A stretch of DNA of 64,000 bases from Paragemmobacter ruber (GCF_009908315.1 NZ_JAAATW010000003.1:62001-126000); one strand, 5' to 3'. Shown: positions 25,623 through 39,985, counted from the first letter of the stretch. Notes: generated from the letters alone by a model not told the origin. Numbers and translations are program-made.

Positions 25623-28016
25623 GTGAACGATCTGAGCCTGACCCCGAACCTGCTGCAAGCCGATATCGCGCGGCATCTGACCTTCACGCTGGGCAAGGAC
25701 GCGCCCAATGCCAGCATCTATGACTGGCGGATGGCGCTGTCCTTTGCGATCCGTGACCGGATCGTGGAGCCTTGGTTTGCCTCGACCCGCCGCACCTGGG
25801 CCGAGGATCGCAAGCGCGTCTATTACCTGTCGATGGAATTCCTGATCGGGCGGCTCTTGGAGGATGCCACGACGAACCTTGGCCTGCGCGACATCGCGGT
25901 GGAGGCGATGGCGGGCTTTGGGCAGGATTTCCGGGCCATCGTCGAGGATGAGCCCGACGCCGCGCTGGGCAATGGCGGGCTGGGGCGGCTGGCGGCCTGT
26001 TTCATGGAAAGCATGGCGACGCTGGGCTGTCCGGCCTATGGCTATGGCATCCGCTATGAGCATGGGCTGTTCCGGCAGCGGTTCGAGGGCGGCCAGCAGG
26101 TGGAAACGCCAGAGGACTGGCTGAACCAGGCCCATCCGTGGGAATTCGCGCGGCCGGAGAGCGCCTATACCATCCCGTTCAAGGGGCATGTCGAGACGCG
26201 CGACGGGCGCGAGGTCTGGGTGCCCGGCGAAACCGTGCGGGCTGAGGCGCATGACACGCCGGTGATCGGCTGGCAGGGCAAATGGGCCAATACGCTGCGC
26301 CTCTGGGCGGCGAAGCCCACGACGCTGTTCGATCTGGAGCGGTTCAACCGGGGCGATTATGCGGCGGCGGCGGAGCCCGAGGCGCTGGCGCGGACGCTGA
26401 GCCGCGTGCTCTATCCCGATGACACCACCTATCAGGGCAAGGAGTTGCGGCTGAAGCAGGAGTTTTTCCTGACCTCGGCCGCGTTGCAGGACATTCTGCG
26501 GCGTTACCTTGCCAAGCATGACGATCTGCGCGCGCTGCCCAAGCATGTGGCGATCCAGATGAACGACACCCACCCGGCGATTGCCGGGCCGGAGCTGATC
26601 CGCCTGCTGGTGGATGAGCATGGCATGGCTTTTGACGAGGCGCTGGAGACGGCGCGGGGCTGTCTGGGCTATACCAACCACACGCTGCTGCCCGAGGCGC
26701 TGGAGCGCTGGGCGACGTTTACATTCGGCAATGTGCTGCCGCGCCACATGCAGATCGTGGAGCGGATCGACAGCTGGCACCGCCGCACCTATCCGTCGCG
26801 GCCCCATTATGTGGGGATCGTGAAGCATCACGAGGTGCGGATGGGCGAACTCGCCTTCATCATGGCGCATAAGGTGAATGGCGTCTCTGCGCTGCATTCC
26901 GACCTTGTGAAGAAGAACCTGTTTCCCGAACTGGAGCGTCTGCATCCCGGGCGGATCATCAACCAGACCAATGGCGTGACGCCGCGGCGCTGGCTGAAGA
27001 TGGCGAACCGCCCCTTGGCCACGCTGATCACCGACACGATCGGCGAGGGCTGGGAGGCCGATCTGGACCGTCTGCGCGGGCTGGAGCCGCATGTGGGAAG
27101 CCGACCCTTCCGCGAGGCGTTTGGCGCGGCGAAGCGGGCCAACAAGGTGGCGCTGTCGAACTGGATCGCGGCGGAATGTGGGGTGAAGGTATCGCCCGAT
27201 GCGCTGTTTGACGTGCAGATCAAGCGCATCCACGAATACAAGCGGCAGCTTCTGAACATCCTTGAGACGATCGCGCATTGGAACAAGATCCGCGGCAATC
27301 CCAAGGGGCCTTGGGTGCCGCGGGTGAAGATCTTTGGCGGCAAGTCGGCGCCGGGCTATGCGGTGGCCAAGGAGATCATCCATCTGATCAACGATGTGGC
27401 GGCCGTGATCAACAACGATCCGGTGACGGGCGATCTGCTGAAGGTGATCTATCCGCCCAACTATAACGTCAGCATGGCCGAGCGGCTGGTGCCGGCGGCG
27501 GACCTGTCGGAGCAGATCTCGACCGCGGGCAAGGAGGCCAGCGGCACGGGCAACATGAAGTTCATGATGAACGGCGCGCCCACCATCGGCACGCTGGACG
27601 GGGCCAATGTGGAGATCCTGCAGGAGGTGGGGGCGGAGAACTTCTTCCTGTTCGGGCTGACGGCGGAAGAGGTGATGCGCCGCCGCGAGGACCCCGAACA
27701 TGCGCGCAAGGCCATCGAGGCGAGCCAGCCCTTGCAGGATGTGCTGCAGATGATCGCGGAAGGGCGCTTTTCGCCCGGGCAGCCGGACCGCTATCATGGG
27801 TTGGTGCACCGGGTCTGGCATCATGACTATTTCCTCGTGGCGTCGGACTTTGATGCCTTCCACGCCGCGCAAGGCGAGGTGGACCGCGCCTATGCCGATC
27901 GCGACCGCTGGCTGGGCATGGCGGCGATGAACACGGCGCGGTCGGGCTTCTTTTCATCGGACCGGACGATCCGCAGCTACATGGATGACATATGGGGGGT
28001 CACTTCGGCCCTGTGA
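25623..28016 (+). CDS. glgP: glycogen/starch/alpha-glucan phosphorylase
   Basis: PLP-dependent phosphorylase, 797 aa, releasing glucose-1-phosphate from glycogen. YYLSMEFLIGRLL near residue 60 and IKRIHEYKRQLLNIL in the C-terminal domain are family hallmarks; the PLP lysine is in the EASGTGNMKFMMNG stretch. The start is GTG at 25623, because MNDLSLTPNLL begins the conserved N-terminus and the upstream sequence is regulatory. First gene of the glgP-B-C-A-X-pgm operon; it ends 36 bp before glgB. Confidence 0.97.
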   Translation: MNDLSLTPNLLQADIARHLTFTLGKDAPNASIYDWRMALSFAIRDRIVEPWFASTRRTWAEDRKRVYYLSMEFLIGRLLEDATTNLGLRDIAVEAMAGFGQDFRAIVEDEPDAALGNGGLGRLAACFMESMATLGCPAYGYGIRYEHGLFRQRFEGGQQVETPEDWLNQAHPWEFARPESAYTIPFKGHVETRDGREVWVPGETVRAEAHDTPVIGWQGKWANTLRLWAAKPTTLFDLERFNRGDYAAAAEPEALARTLSRVLYPDDTTYQGKELRLKQEFFLTSAALQDILRRYLAKHDDLRALPKHVAIQMNDTHPAIAGPELIRLLVDEHGMAFDEALETARGCLGYTNHTLLPEALERWATFTFGNVLPRHMQIVERIDSWHRRTYPSRPHYVGIVKHHEVRMGELAFIMAHKVNGVSALHSDLVKKNLFPELERLHPGRIINQTNGVTPRRWLKMANRPLATLITDTIGEGWEADLDRLRGLEPHVGSRPFREAFGAAKRANKVALSNWIAAECGVKVSPDALFDVQIKRIHEYKRQLLNILETIAHWNKIRGNPKGPWVPRVKIFGGKSAPGYAVAKEIIHLINDVAAVINNDPVTGDLLKVIYPPNYNVSMAERLVPAADLSEQISTAGKEASGTGNMKFMMNGAPTIGTLDGANVEILQEVGAENFFLFGLTAEEVMRRREDPEHARKAIEASQPLQDVLQMIAEGRFSPGQPDRYHGLVHRVWHHDYFLVASDFDAFHAAQGEVDRAYADRDRWLGMAAMNTARSGFFSSDRTIRSYMDDIWGVTSAL

Positions 28017-28052
28017 CGGGCCGGGGTGGCGCCTTTTGGGAGGGGGGCAGCC

Positions 28053-30236
28053 ATGACCGCAGAGCTGATTGATCACGGCGCGGCGCGGGCCATCATGGAA
28101 GGGCGGCATGGCGATCCGTTCTCGGTGCTGGGTTTGCACAAGCGGGGCGGTGTCTGGGTGGTGACGGCCTTTGTGCCGGGGGCAGAGCGGCTGGCGGTGC
28201 TGACCGGCAAGGCGGGCAAGGCCATCGCGGCGGAGGCCATTCCCGGCTGCGAGGGGGTGTTCTGTGCCGCCCTGCCGCGACGGGCCGACTATCGCCTGCG
28301 CGCCGAAGGCCAAGGCGCGGTGTGGGAATTCGATGATCCCTTCCGCTTTGGCCCCGTGCTGGGCGAGATGGACGAATATCTGCTGGGGGAAGGCACGCAT
28401 AAGCGGCTGTGGCAGGTGCTGGGCGCGCATGTGATCACCCATGAAGGCGTGGAGGGCACGCATTTCGCCGTCTGGGCGCCCAATGCCGAGCGTGTCAGCG
28501 TGGTGGGCGATTTCAACATCTGGGACGGGCGGCGCCATCCGATGCGGCGGCGGGGTGCCACGGGCGTGTGGGAGACCTTCATCCCCGGTCTGGGTGAGGG
28601 GGCGACCTACAAATATGAAATCCGCGGCCAGCATGGCTATGTCGGGCCGCTGAAGGCCGATCCCGTTGGCTTCGGATCGGAACATCCGCCCGCGAATGCA
28701 TCGGTGGTGCGGCGGATCGGCGGCGGGTTCGACGATGCGGACTGGATGGCATCGCGGGCGGCGCGCCATTCCATCGACGCGCCCATATCCGTTTATGAGG
28801 TGCATCTGGGATCGTGGCGGCGCGCGCCGGGGGACCGGATGCTGTCCTATCTGGAACTGGCCGAGCAGTTGGTCGAGTACGTTGCCGATATGGGGTTCAC
28901 CCATATCGAGCTGATGCCCGTCAGCGAATATCCCTTTGACGGCAGCTGGGGCTATCAGCCGGTGGGGATGTTTGCACCCACGATCCGCCATGGCACGCCG
29001 GGCGAGTTCCGCGCGCTGGTGGATGCGGCGCATCGGCGGGGCTTGGGGGTTCTGCTGGATTGGGTGCCGGGGCATTTCCCGACCGATCCGCACGGGCTTG
29101 GCCGGTTTGACGGCACCGCGCTTTATGAACATGCCGACCCGCGCGAGGGGTTCCATCAGGATTGGAACACTCTGATCTACAATTACGGGCGGGTGGAGGT
29201 GGCGAATTACCTTGTCTCCAACGCGCTGTATTGGCTGGAAGAGTATCATGTGGACGGGCTGCGGGTGGATGCCGTGGCCTCCATGCTCTATCGCGACTAT
29301 TCGCGGAAAGAGGGCGAGTGGATCCCCAACAAGGATGGCGGGCGCGAGAATTACGAGGCGGCGGCGCTGCTGCGGCGGATGAATGTCACCGTCTATGGCG
29401 AAGTGCCGGGGGTGATGACGGTGGCCGAGGAAAGCACGGCCTTCCCCGGCGTGTCGCGGCCTGTGGATCACGGGGGCCTTGGCTTTGGCTTCAAGTGGAA
29501 CATGGGCTGGATGAACGACACCCTGTCCTACATGCAGAAGGACCCGATCTATCGGCAGTATCACCACCACCAGATGACATTCGGGCTGCATTACGCGTGG
29601 TCGGAGAATTACATCCTGCCGATCAGTCATGACGAGGTGGTGCATGGCAAGGGCAGCATGCTGGAGAAGATGCCGGGGGATGGCCCGGAGAAATTCGCCA
29701 ATCTGCGGGCCTATTACGGGTTCATGTGGGCGCATCCGGGCAAGAAACTGCTGTTCATGGGATGCGAGTTCGCGCAGGGCCGTGAGTGGAACCACAACCA
29801 GAGCCTTGACTGGCATCAGTTGGACATTCCCGAACATCGCGGCGTGCAGGCCCTGGTGCGCGATCTGAACCGCGCCTACCGGGAGAACCCGGCGCTGCAT
29901 GTGAATGACACGCGTCCCGAAGGGTTCCAGTGGATCGAGAGCAATGATGCGGGCGCGTCGGTCTATGCCTGGGTGCGCAAGGGGGGACCGCGCGATCCGA
30001 TGGTCGTGGCGGTGGTCAACATGACGCCGGTGGAGCGGCAGTATCGGCTGGGCCTGCCTGCGGGCGGCCATTGGGACGAGATCCTGAACACGGATGCGGG
30101 CGTCTATGGGGGCGGCAACCGGGGGAACATGGGCGGGGTGACGGCCGAGGCGGTGGCATGGCACGGGCAGGCGCAATCGGCGCTGGTCACGCTGCCGCCC
30201 CTGTCGGCGGTCTGGTTCCGTCAGGCGGGTGCGTGA
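28053..30236 (+). CDS. glgB: 1,4-alpha-glucan branching enzyme
   Basis: GH13 enzyme making alpha-1,6 branches in glycogen, 727 aa. Two N-terminal beta-sandwich modules (CBM48-type region at [19 protein letters not shown]) precede the catalytic barrel. [17 protein letters not shown] contains the nucleophile aspartate, [12 protein letters not shown] the acid/base region, and [13 protein letters not shown] the third conserved region. The ATG at 28053 has GGGAGG upstream; the frame is open from 28026 without conserved sequence. Confidence 0.97.
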   Translation: MTAELIDHGAARAIMEGRHGDPFSVLGLHKRGGVWVVTAFVPGAERLAVLTGKAGKAIAAEAIPGCEGVFCAALPRRADYRLRAEGQGAVWEFDDPFRFGPVLGEMDEYLLGEGTHKRLWQVLGAHVITHEGVEGTHFAVWAPNAERVSVVGDFNIWDGRRHPMRRRGATGVWETFIPGLGEGATYKYEIRGQHGYVGPLKADPVGFGSEHPPANASVVRRIGGGFDDADWMASRAARHSIDAPISVYEVHLGSWRRAPGDRMLSYLELAEQLVEYVADMGFTHIELMPVSEYPFDGSWGYQPVGMFAPTIRHGTPGEFRALVDAAHRRGLGVLLDWVPGHFPTDPHGLGRFDGTALYEHADPREGFHQDWNTLIYNYGRVEVANYLVSNALYWLEEYHVDGLRVDAVASMLYRDYSRKEGEWIPNKDGGRENYEAAALLRRMNVTVYGEVPGVMTVAEESTAFPGVSRPVDHGGLGFGFKWNMGWMNDTLSYMQKDPIYRQYHHHQMTFGLHYAWSENYILPISHDEVVHGKGSMLEKMPGDGPEKFANLRAYYGFMWAHPGKKLLFMGCEFAQGREWNHNQSLDWHQLDIPEHRGVQALVRDLNRAYRENPALHVNDTRPEGFQWIESNDAGASVYAWVRKGGPRDPMVVAVVNMTPVERQYRLGLPAGGHWDEILNTDAGVYGGGNRGNMGGVTAEAVAWHGQAQSALVTLPPLSAVWFRQAGA

Positions 30237-30280
30237 GGGTTAAGCGATAAGCGGCAAAGCCGCATAAGGGAGGGAAAACC

Positions 30281-31555
30281 ATGATGAAACCGAGACCGAA
30301 CGCGCGCCTGTCGAGCCAGGCGATGGCCTTCGTTCTGGCCGGGGGGCGGGGGAGCCGGTTGAAGGAGTTGACCGACCGGCGGGCGAAACCTGCGGTCTAT
30401 TTCGGCGGCAAGACGCGGATCATCGACTTTGCCCTGTCGAACGCGCTGAATTCCGGCATCCGCAAGATGGCGATTGCCACGCAATACAAGGCCCATAGCC
30501 TGATCCGGCATTGCCAGCGGGGATGGAACTTCTTCCGGGCGGAGCGGAATGAATATCTGGACATTCTGCCCGCGTCGCAGCGGGTGGATGAGACGAAGTG
30601 GTATCTGGGCACCGCCGATGCCGTGGCGCAGAACATCGACATCGTGGACAGCTATGGCATCAAATATGTGATCGTTCTGGCGGGTGATCACATCTACAAG
30701 ATGGATTACGAGATCATGCTGCAACAGCATGTCTCGACCGGTGCCGATGTGACCATCGGCTGCCTGACCGTGCCACGGATGGAGGCCACGGCCTTTGGCG
30801 TGATGGCGGTCGACAAGGAGATGCGGATCACTTCCTTCCTTGAGAAACCGAAAGACCCGCCGGGGATTCCGGGCGACCCGGATCATGCGCTGGCCTCGAT
30901 GGGGATCTATGTCTTTGACTGGGCCTTCCTGCGCGATCTGTTGATCCGGGACATGGATGACAGCAATTCCAGCCATGATTTCGGCAATGACCTGATCCCG
31001 GCCATCGTGCAGAACGGCAAGGCCATGGCGCACAAGTTCGCCGATTCTTGCGTGAAATCGGGGTTGGAGGATGAACCCTACTGGCGCGATGTGGGGACGA
31101 TTGATGCCTTCTGGCAGGCCAATATCGACCTGACGGATTTTGTCCCCAAGCTGGACATCTATGACAATACCTGGCCGATCTGGACCTATTCCGAGATCGT
31201 GCCGCCCGCGAAATTCATCCATGACGAGGATGGGCGGCGGGGGATGGCGATTTCGTCGCTGGTGTCGGGGGATTGCATCGTGTCGGGGTCGGAGGTGCGC
31301 AATTCGCTGCTGTTCACCGGCGTCAGGACGCATTCCTATTCCAGTCTGGAATATGTGGTGGCCCTGCCGCGCGTGGTGGTCAACCGCAAGGCGGAGCTGA
31401 CGAACTGCGTGATCGACAGCGGCGTGGTGATCCCGGAGGGCCTTGTCGTGGGGCAGGACCCGGAGGAGGACGCGAAGTGGTTCCGCCGCAGCGAGGGCGG
31501 GATCGTGTTGATAACACAGGATATGCTTGACGCGCGGGCGCGGAAGTTGTCCTGA
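30281..31555 (+). CDS. glgC: glucose-1-phosphate adenylyltransferase
   Basis: ADP-glucose pyrophosphorylase, 424 aa, the committed and allosterically controlled step of glycogen synthesis. The nucleotide-binding loop [27 protein letters not shown] is at the N-terminus, with [11 protein letters not shown] and a C-terminal left-handed beta-helix. AAGGGAGG precedes the ATG at 30281, and a small GCGGC/GCCGC hairpin (30251-30263) lies just upstream of it. An extragenic GC hairpin follows the stop. Confidence 0.97.
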   Translation: MMKPRPNARLSSQAMAFVLAGGRGSRLKELTDRRAKPAVYFGGKTRIIDFALSNALNSGIRKMAIATQYKAHSLIRHCQRGWNFFRAERNEYLDILPASQRVDETKWYLGTADAVAQNIDIVDSYGIKYVIVLAGDHIYKMDYEIMLQQHVSTGADVTIGCLTVPRMEATAFGVMAVDKEMRITSFLEKPKDPPGIPGDPDHALASMGIYVFDWAFLRDLLIRDMDDSNSSHDFGNDLIPAIVQNGKAMAHKFADSCVKSGLEDEPYWRDVGTIDAFWQANIDLTDFVPKLDIYDNTWPIWTYSEIVPPAKFIHDEDGRRGMAISSLVSGDCIVSGSEVRNSLLFTGVRTHSYSSLEYVVALPRVVVNRKAELTNCVIDSGVVIPEGLVVGQDPEEDAKWFRRSEGGIVLITQDMLDARARKLS

Positions 31556-31572
31556 CTTGGAGGCCTGAGGCA

Positions 31573-31637
31573 GCGGGGGGGCCACCCGGCCCCCCCGCAC
31601 CCCCCGGGCGCGATGCTCATGCCGATGGAAGGGGCCG
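31573..31637 (+). repeat. diverged copy of the extragenic hairpin repeat
   Basis: A perfect 11-bp stem (GCGGGGGGGCC at 31573-31583 with GGCCCCCCCGC at 31588-31598, loop ACCC) is followed by ACCCCCCGGG and, at the far end, GATGGAAGGGG, parallel to the copy at 36923-36974 (hairpin, ACCCCCC, then GATGAAGGG). The AAGGGG at its end is placed as the ribosome site of glgA. Confidence 0.5.
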
Positions 31638-31640
31638 GGG

Positions 31641-33070
31641 ATGGAAATCAGGGGACGGGTGCTGTCGGTCGCGTCGGAATGTGTGCCCCTGATCAAGACC
31701 GGGGGGCTGGCCGATGTGGTGGGCGCGCTGCCCGGCGCGCTGCGGGCGGAAGGCTGGGAGATGCAGGTGCTGCTGCCTGCCTATCGGCGCCTGCGGGACC
31801 TGCTGCCCGGGATGGGCGAGGTGTGGCGCGAGCCGGATCTGTGGGGCGGCGAGGGGGTCGTCTATCAGGGCGAGGTGGAGGGGGTGCCGGTCCTGTTGCT
31901 GGATGCGCCGCATCTCTATGACCGCGAGGGCGGCCCCTATAACAGCGCGGGCGGCGACTGGCCCGACAATCCGCAGCGCTTTGCCGCCCTGTCCTGGGTT
32001 GCGGCGCGCATGGCGCGCGAGGGGTTCGCGGGCTGGAAGCCCGATGTGCTGCATGCCCATGACTGGCAGGCGGGCTTTGCCCCGGCCTATCTGGCCTATG
32101 GCGGATCGGGGGGCGTGGGATCGGTGATCACGGTGCATAACGTAGCCTTTCAGGGCTGGGCCGATGCCGGGATGCTGGGCATGCTGCGCCTGCCGCGCGA
32201 GGCGTTCCATCCGGGGCAGTTGGAGTATTACGGGGGGCTGTCGAGCCTGAAGGCGGGGCTGGTTTCGGCGGATCGGATCACCACGGTGTCGCCCACCTAT
32301 GCGCAGGAACTGATGCGGCCCGAGTTCGGGATGGGGATGCAGGGCGTGATCGCGGCGCGGTCGGGCGCGGTGTCGGGGATCCTGAACGGTGTGGATACTG
32401 GCGTCTGGTCGCCGGAGACGGAGCCCATCGCCTTTTCCGCGCGCGCGATGAAGGGCAAGGCGCAGGCGCGCGTGGCCCTGTGCGAGGAGTTCGGCCTGTC
32501 TGTTCCCGACGGGCCGCTGGCCATCGTGGTGAGCCGCCTGACGGATCAGAAGGGGATCGACCTTCTGCCGCAGGTGGTGCCGGACCTGATCGCCGCCGGG
32601 GGGGGCTTGATCGTGCTGGGATCGGGCGATCCTGCGCTGGAGGCGGCGATGCGCGGGCTGGAGAGCCGCTTCCCCGGCCGGGTGGCGGTGCGGATCGGCT
32701 ATGACGAGGGGTTGTCGCACCGGCTGTTTTCGGGCGCGGATGCCGTGCTGGTGCCGAGCCGGTTCGAACCCTGCGGGCTGACGCAGATGTATGGGCTGCG
32801 CTATGGCACGATCCCCGTGGTGGCGCTGGTGGGGGGATTGGCGGATACGGTAATCCATGCGTCACCCGCCGCCCTTGCCGCTGGGGTGGCGACGGGGGTG
32901 CAGTTCCACCCGACCGATGCCGTGGCCTTTGCGCAGGCGCTGCGGCATCTGGTGGCGCTCTATCGTGATCCCAAGACATGGGTGCGGATGCAGAAGAACG
33001 CGATGACCCATCCGGTGGGTTGGGAGACGAGCGCCGCCGCCTATGCCGCGCTTTATGCGGGGCTGGTGGC

Positions 33071-33074
<4 letters not shown>
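31641..33074 (+). CDS. glgA: glycogen synthase (ADP-glucose)
   Basis: GT5 glycosyltransferase, 477 aa, extending alpha-1,4-glucan from ADP-glucose. The substrate-binding motif KTGGLADVVGALP is at residues 18-30, HAHDWQAGFAP in the first Rossmann domain, and PSRFEPCGLTQMYGLRYGTIP in the second. The ATG at 31641 follows GGAAGGGG. Its stop overlaps the GTG start of glgX (GTGA), so the two are coupled. Confidence 0.97.
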
Positions 33075-36834
<3,760 letters not shown>

Positions 36835-36854
36835 GGCCACGGTTTTCAGGCGGA

Positions 36855-36884
36855 GCGCCGCGCGAAGGGCGCGGCGCGCACCTT
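36855..36884 (+). terminator. terminator of the glycogen operon
   Basis: A perfect 9-bp GC stem (GCGCCGCGC at 36855-36863 with GCGCGGCGC at 36869-36877, loop GAAGG) is followed by a short CCTTTT. It sits 20 bp after the pgm stop. The T-run is short, so efficiency is uncertain. Confidence 0.55.
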
Positions 36885-36922
36885 TTGCCTCGGCTGCGCG
36901 GCGTGCCGCCGCTTGCCTCAGG

Positions 36923-36974
36923 CTGGGGGCGCTTCGCCCCCCAGACCCCCCGAGGGTATTTGAGCCAAGATGAA
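36923..36974 (-). repeat. extragenic hairpin repeat, copy 3 (inverted)
   Basis: Hairpin CTGGGGGCG/CGCCCCCCAG, then ACCCCCCGAGGGTATTTG and GCCAAGATGAAG, the reverse complement of the modules at 2332 and 6478. It lies in the 234-bp gap between the pgm terminator and the MttB-like gene. Confidence 0.75.
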
Positions 36975-37068
36975 GGGCGAGGGCGGTTTTGGTCCTTTGC
37001 TGTCGCGTTTCTGGGGGATTTTCGGGGCGGGGGGGCGTCTCCTTGGCTAGGCAGCGGGGAGGCATCGC

Positions 37069-38604
37069 ATGGACGAGGTTCGGCATCAGCGGGCGGGGCG
37101 GGCGGCGCGCACGGCGGAGCGGGCACGCAAGGCCGTGCGGGTCGGGCGGCCCTATATCACCCGCAACATTCCCCCCTATGACGTGCTTGGAGAAGAGAGC
37201 CTGATCCGCATCGAGCGGGCGGCGGATCGGATACTGGCCGAGACGGGGATCGAGTTCCGCGATGATCCCGTGGCGCTGGCGCATTGGCGGCGTGCGGGGG
37301 CGGAGGTCGAGGGCGTGCGGGTGCGTTTCCCGCCGGGGATGCTGCGCGAGGTTTTGGCAAGCGCGCCTGCGGAATTCGTGCAGCATGCGCGCAATCCGGC
37401 GCGGTCGGTGGTGATCGGGGGGAGGTCGGTCGTCTTTGCGCCGGCCTATGGCAGCCCCTTTGTGATGGACCTCGACAGGGCGCGGCGCTTCGGGACGCTG
37501 GAGGATTTCCGGAACTTCATCAAGCTGGCGCAGGCGAGCCCCAATTTCCACCATTCGGGCGGGACGATCTGCGAGCCCACGGATATTGCCGTGAACAAGC
37601 GGCATCTGGACATGGTGCTGGCGCATCTGACGCTGAGCGACCGGCCCTTCATGGGATCGGTCACGGCAGAGGAGCGGGCCGAGGACAGCATCGACATGGC
37701 GCGGATCGTCTTTGGCCGCGATTTCGTGGATGCCCATTGCGTGATCCTTGGCAATGTGAACGTGAATTCGCCGCTGGTCTGGGACGGGACGATGACGCGC
37801 AGCTTGCGGGCCTATGCGCGGGCAAATCAGGCGGCGGTGGTGGTGCCCTTCATCCTTGGGGGCGCGATGGGACCGGTGACCAATGCAGGCGCCATCGCGC
37901 AATCGCTGGCAGAGACGATGGCGGGCTGCGCGCTGACGCAGCTGGAGCGGAAGGGCGCGCCGGTGATCTTCGGCAACTTCCTGTCGTCGATGTCCTTGCG
38001 GTCGGGGTCGCCCACCTTTGGCACGCCGGAGCCGGCGATCGGGTCGATGGTGATCGGGCAGTTGTGCCGCCGGTTGAACCTGCCGTTGCGCTGTTCGGGG
38101 AATTTCACGACGTCAAAGCTGCCCGATGGGCAGGCGATGATGGAAGGGACCATGTCCATGCTGGCCGCTGTCCATTGCGGGGCGAATTTCATCCTGCATT
38201 CGGCGGGGTTTCTGGATGGCCTGCTGTCCATGTCTTACGAGAAGTTCATGCTGGATGCCGATCTTTGCGGCAGTCTGCATGCCTATCTGGACGGAGTGAG
38301 GATCGACGACGACCAATTGGCGGTGGAGGCCTTTGCGGAAGTCGGGCCGGGGAACCATTTCTTCGGCTGTTCCCACACCATGGCGCATTACGAGACGGCC
38401 TTCTGGGACAGCGAGTTGTCGGACAACGAGCCTTTCGAGAAATGGGAGGCGGCGGGGGCGGCGGATGCGGCCAGCCGCGCCAACCGGGCGTGGAAGCAGC
38501 GGCTGGCCGAGTATGAGGCGCCGCCGATGGAGGCGGGGATGCGCGAGGCGCTGGAGGCCTTCGTCGCCCGGAAGAAGGCGGCGATGGCCGATATGTGGTA
38601 TTAG
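37069..38604 (+). CDS. trimethylamine methyltransferase (MttB) superfamily protein, non-pyrrolysine
   Basis: MttB-superfamily protein, 511 aa, with a TIM-barrel layout: NIPPYDVLGEESLIRIERAADRILAETGIEF opens the domain, and GSVTAEERAEDSIDMARIVFG, SGNFTTSKLPDGQAMMEGTMSML and GNHFFGCSHTMAHY are conserved. There is no in-frame TAG, so the pyrrolysine of true trimethylamine methyltransferase is absent; the only TAG is the terminal stop. Members of this branch move methyl groups from quaternary amines (for example glycine betaine) to a corrinoid protein. No corrinoid protein is adjacent, but methyl-THF:corrinoid and activator genes lie at 58-62 kb. Substrate unknown. Confidence 0.9.
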   Translation: MDEVRHQRAGRAARTAERARKAVRVGRPYITRNIPPYDVLGEESLIRIERAADRILAETGIEFRDDPVALAHWRRAGAEVEGVRVRFPPGMLREVLASAPAEFVQHARNPARSVVIGGRSVVFAPAYGSPFVMDLDRARRFGTLEDFRNFIKLAQASPNFHHSGGTICEPTDIAVNKRHLDMVLAHLTLSDRPFMGSVTAEERAEDSIDMARIVFGRDFVDAHCVILGNVNVNSPLVWDGTMTRSLRAYARANQAAVVVPFILGGAMGPVTNAGAIAQSLAETMAGCALTQLERKGAPVIFGNFLSSMSLRSGSPTFGTPEPAIGSMVIGQLCRRLNLPLRCSGNFTTSKLPDGQAMMEGTMSMLAAVHCGANFILHSAGFLDGLLSMSYEKFMLDADLCGSLHAYLDGVRIDDDQLAVEAFAEVGPGNHFFGCSHTMAHYETAFWDSELSDNEPFEKWEAAGAADAASRANRAWKQRLAEYEAPPMEAGMREALEAFVARKKAAMADMWY

Positions 38605-39059
38605 GAGCGCAGGCCCGTCTCTTCCAGAAGGCCCATGCGTTTGGCTTCGTAGTAATAGCCCCGGCGATACCACATATGCGCGCGGTCATGGTTTCCGCGC
38701 GCCACGAGCCAGGCCCCGCGCAGGTATTTGCCCGCATAGATCATGTTGGTTTCGGCATCCAGAAGCTGGGACGGATCACCGCGAAAGCCCATGGTCCGGG
38801 CCGTCTGCGGGTGGATCTGCATCAGCCCGTAATAGGGGCCGTTGCGGGCGGCGGGGTTGTAGCCGCTTTCGCGGCGCACGGTTTCGTGGATCAGGCTTTC
38901 GGGGATGTCATAGACGCGGGCGTATTTCGTGATCAGGCGGTTGATCTCGGCCGGGCCTTGGGGGCCGCGCGCCACCTCGGGCTCGGGCGGGCGGCCGCCG
39001 CAGGCCGCAAGTGCGGCGGGCAGGGCGAGGGCGAGGAGGGCGCGGCGGGAGAGGGACAT
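38601..39059 (-). CDS. lipoprotein lytic transglycosylase (SLT domain)
   Basis: A 152-aa peptidoglycan lyase with a lipoprotein signal: positive N-terminus, hydrophobic core and lipobox LAAC (lipidated Cys20). The SLT domain follows, with catalytic Glu64 in ETVRRESGYNP, then GPYYGLMQIHPQTAR and NMIYAGKYLRGA. It is expected at the periplasmic face of the membrane. It converges on the MttB-like gene so closely that the two stop codons overlap in the four bases TTAG at 38601-38604. Confidence 0.9.
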   Translation of the reverse strand: MSLSRRALLALALPAALAACGGRPPEPEVARGPQGPAEINRLITKYARVYDIPESLIHETVRRESGYNPAARNGPYYGLMQIHPQTARTMGFRGDPSQLLDAETNMIYAGKYLRGAWLVARGNHDRAHMWYRRGYYYEAKRMGLLEETGLRS

Positions 39060-39237
39060 GCGGGGAAGCCTTTGAAAAACCCTGTTGGGGTGGTGATAGC
39101 GGGCGGGGGCGTGCAGGAAAAGCCCTGCGCTGGGGCGGCTGCGGAAAGCCGCGCGGCTTAGGACCTTTGGCGCGGTTGCGGGGGTGGGGGCGGGGCTGTT
39201 AGCCTTGGCGGTAGTTTTTGCAGGCGGGGCGTGCGCG

Positions 39238-39921
39238 ATGGACGGGGAGAGAGGCAGGCTGTCTTCGGCGCTGATCGTGGATGACCATCCGCTGTTCTGC
39301 GATGCCCTGTCGATGACGCTGCGCGCCGTGGCCGGGATCGAGACAGTGGAGACTGCGGACCGGCTGGAGACCGCGCTGACGCGGCTGGAGCTTTCGCCCC
39401 TGCCCGATGTGGTGGTGCTGGATCTGAACCTGCCGGATGTGAACGGGCTGGACGGGCTGATCCGGCTGCGGGCCACGGCGGGGGATGTGCCGGTGGTGGT
39501 GGTGTCGTCGCTGGCCGACAACCGGGTGATCGGGGCGGCGCTGCGGGCGGGGGCGGTGGGGTTCGTGCCCAAACATTCGCGGCGCGAGGTGTTCAAGGCG
39601 GCGTTTGACGCGATCCGGGCGGGGGATGGCTATGTGCCGGATGGTTTCGTGCCGCAGGCCGATCCCAAGGCGCCTGCCAACCAGCAGGAAGAAGCCATCG
39701 CGCGCCTGGCGCTGTTGACGCGGCAGCAGGCCAAGATCCTGCAACTGATCTGCGAGGGGATGCTGAACAAGCAGATCGCCTATGAGCTGTCCATCGCTGA
39801 GACGACGGTGAAGGCGCATGTCACCGCCATCATGCGCAAGCTGGGAGTGCAAAGCCGGACGCAGGCGGTGCTGATCGCGCAGGAGGCGAGCTTTGACCGG
39901 CTGATGCCCGAGGCGGGATGA
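39238..39921 (+). CDS. NarL/LuxR-type response regulator
   Basis: A 227-aa response regulator: receiver domain with the acidic pair in IVDDHPLF, phospho-acceptor Asp62 in VVLDLNLPD and the conserved lysine in GFVPKHSR; LuxR-type HTH at the C-terminus (LTRQQAKILQLICEGMLNKQIAYELSIAETTVKAHV). The ATG at 39238 starts right before the receiver. With the FIST protein and hybrid kinase that follow on the same strand, it probably forms one signalling system. The set recalls the FlhSR/RfdSR systems controlling formaldehyde and methanol oxidation in Paracoccus and Rhodobacter, which I offer only as analogy. Confidence 0.88.
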   Translation: MDGERGRLSSALIVDDHPLFCDALSMTLRAVAGIETVETADRLETALTRLELSPLPDVVVLDLNLPDVNGLDGLIRLRATAGDVPVVVVSSLADNRVIGAALRAGAVGFVPKHSRREVFKAAFDAIRAGDGYVPDGFVPQADPKAPANQQEEAIARLALLTRQQAKILQLICEGMLNKQIAYELSIAETTVKAHVTAIMRKLGVQSRTQAVLIAQEASFDRLMPEAG

Positions 39922-39985
39922 GGCTTGCCGCGACCGGGGGTGGGGGCTAGCCTTCCGGGACGCAGCACGCGTTTGGGAGGGCGCG

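Noticed and set aside
25605-27872. Very long open frame on the minus strand opposite glgP (and similar ones opposite glgB, glgX, pgm, the kinase and coxL)
   Set aside because: Codon-periodic GC in these high-GC genes keeps the opposite frame free of stops; the translated products are His/Arg/Pro/Gly-rich without any recognisable domain, and the plus-strand genes are unmistakable.
37069-38604. Pyrrolysine-containing trimethylamine methyltransferase
   Set aside because: No in-frame TAG occurs inside the gene; TAG is only the final stop. It belongs to the non-Pyl branch of the superfamily.
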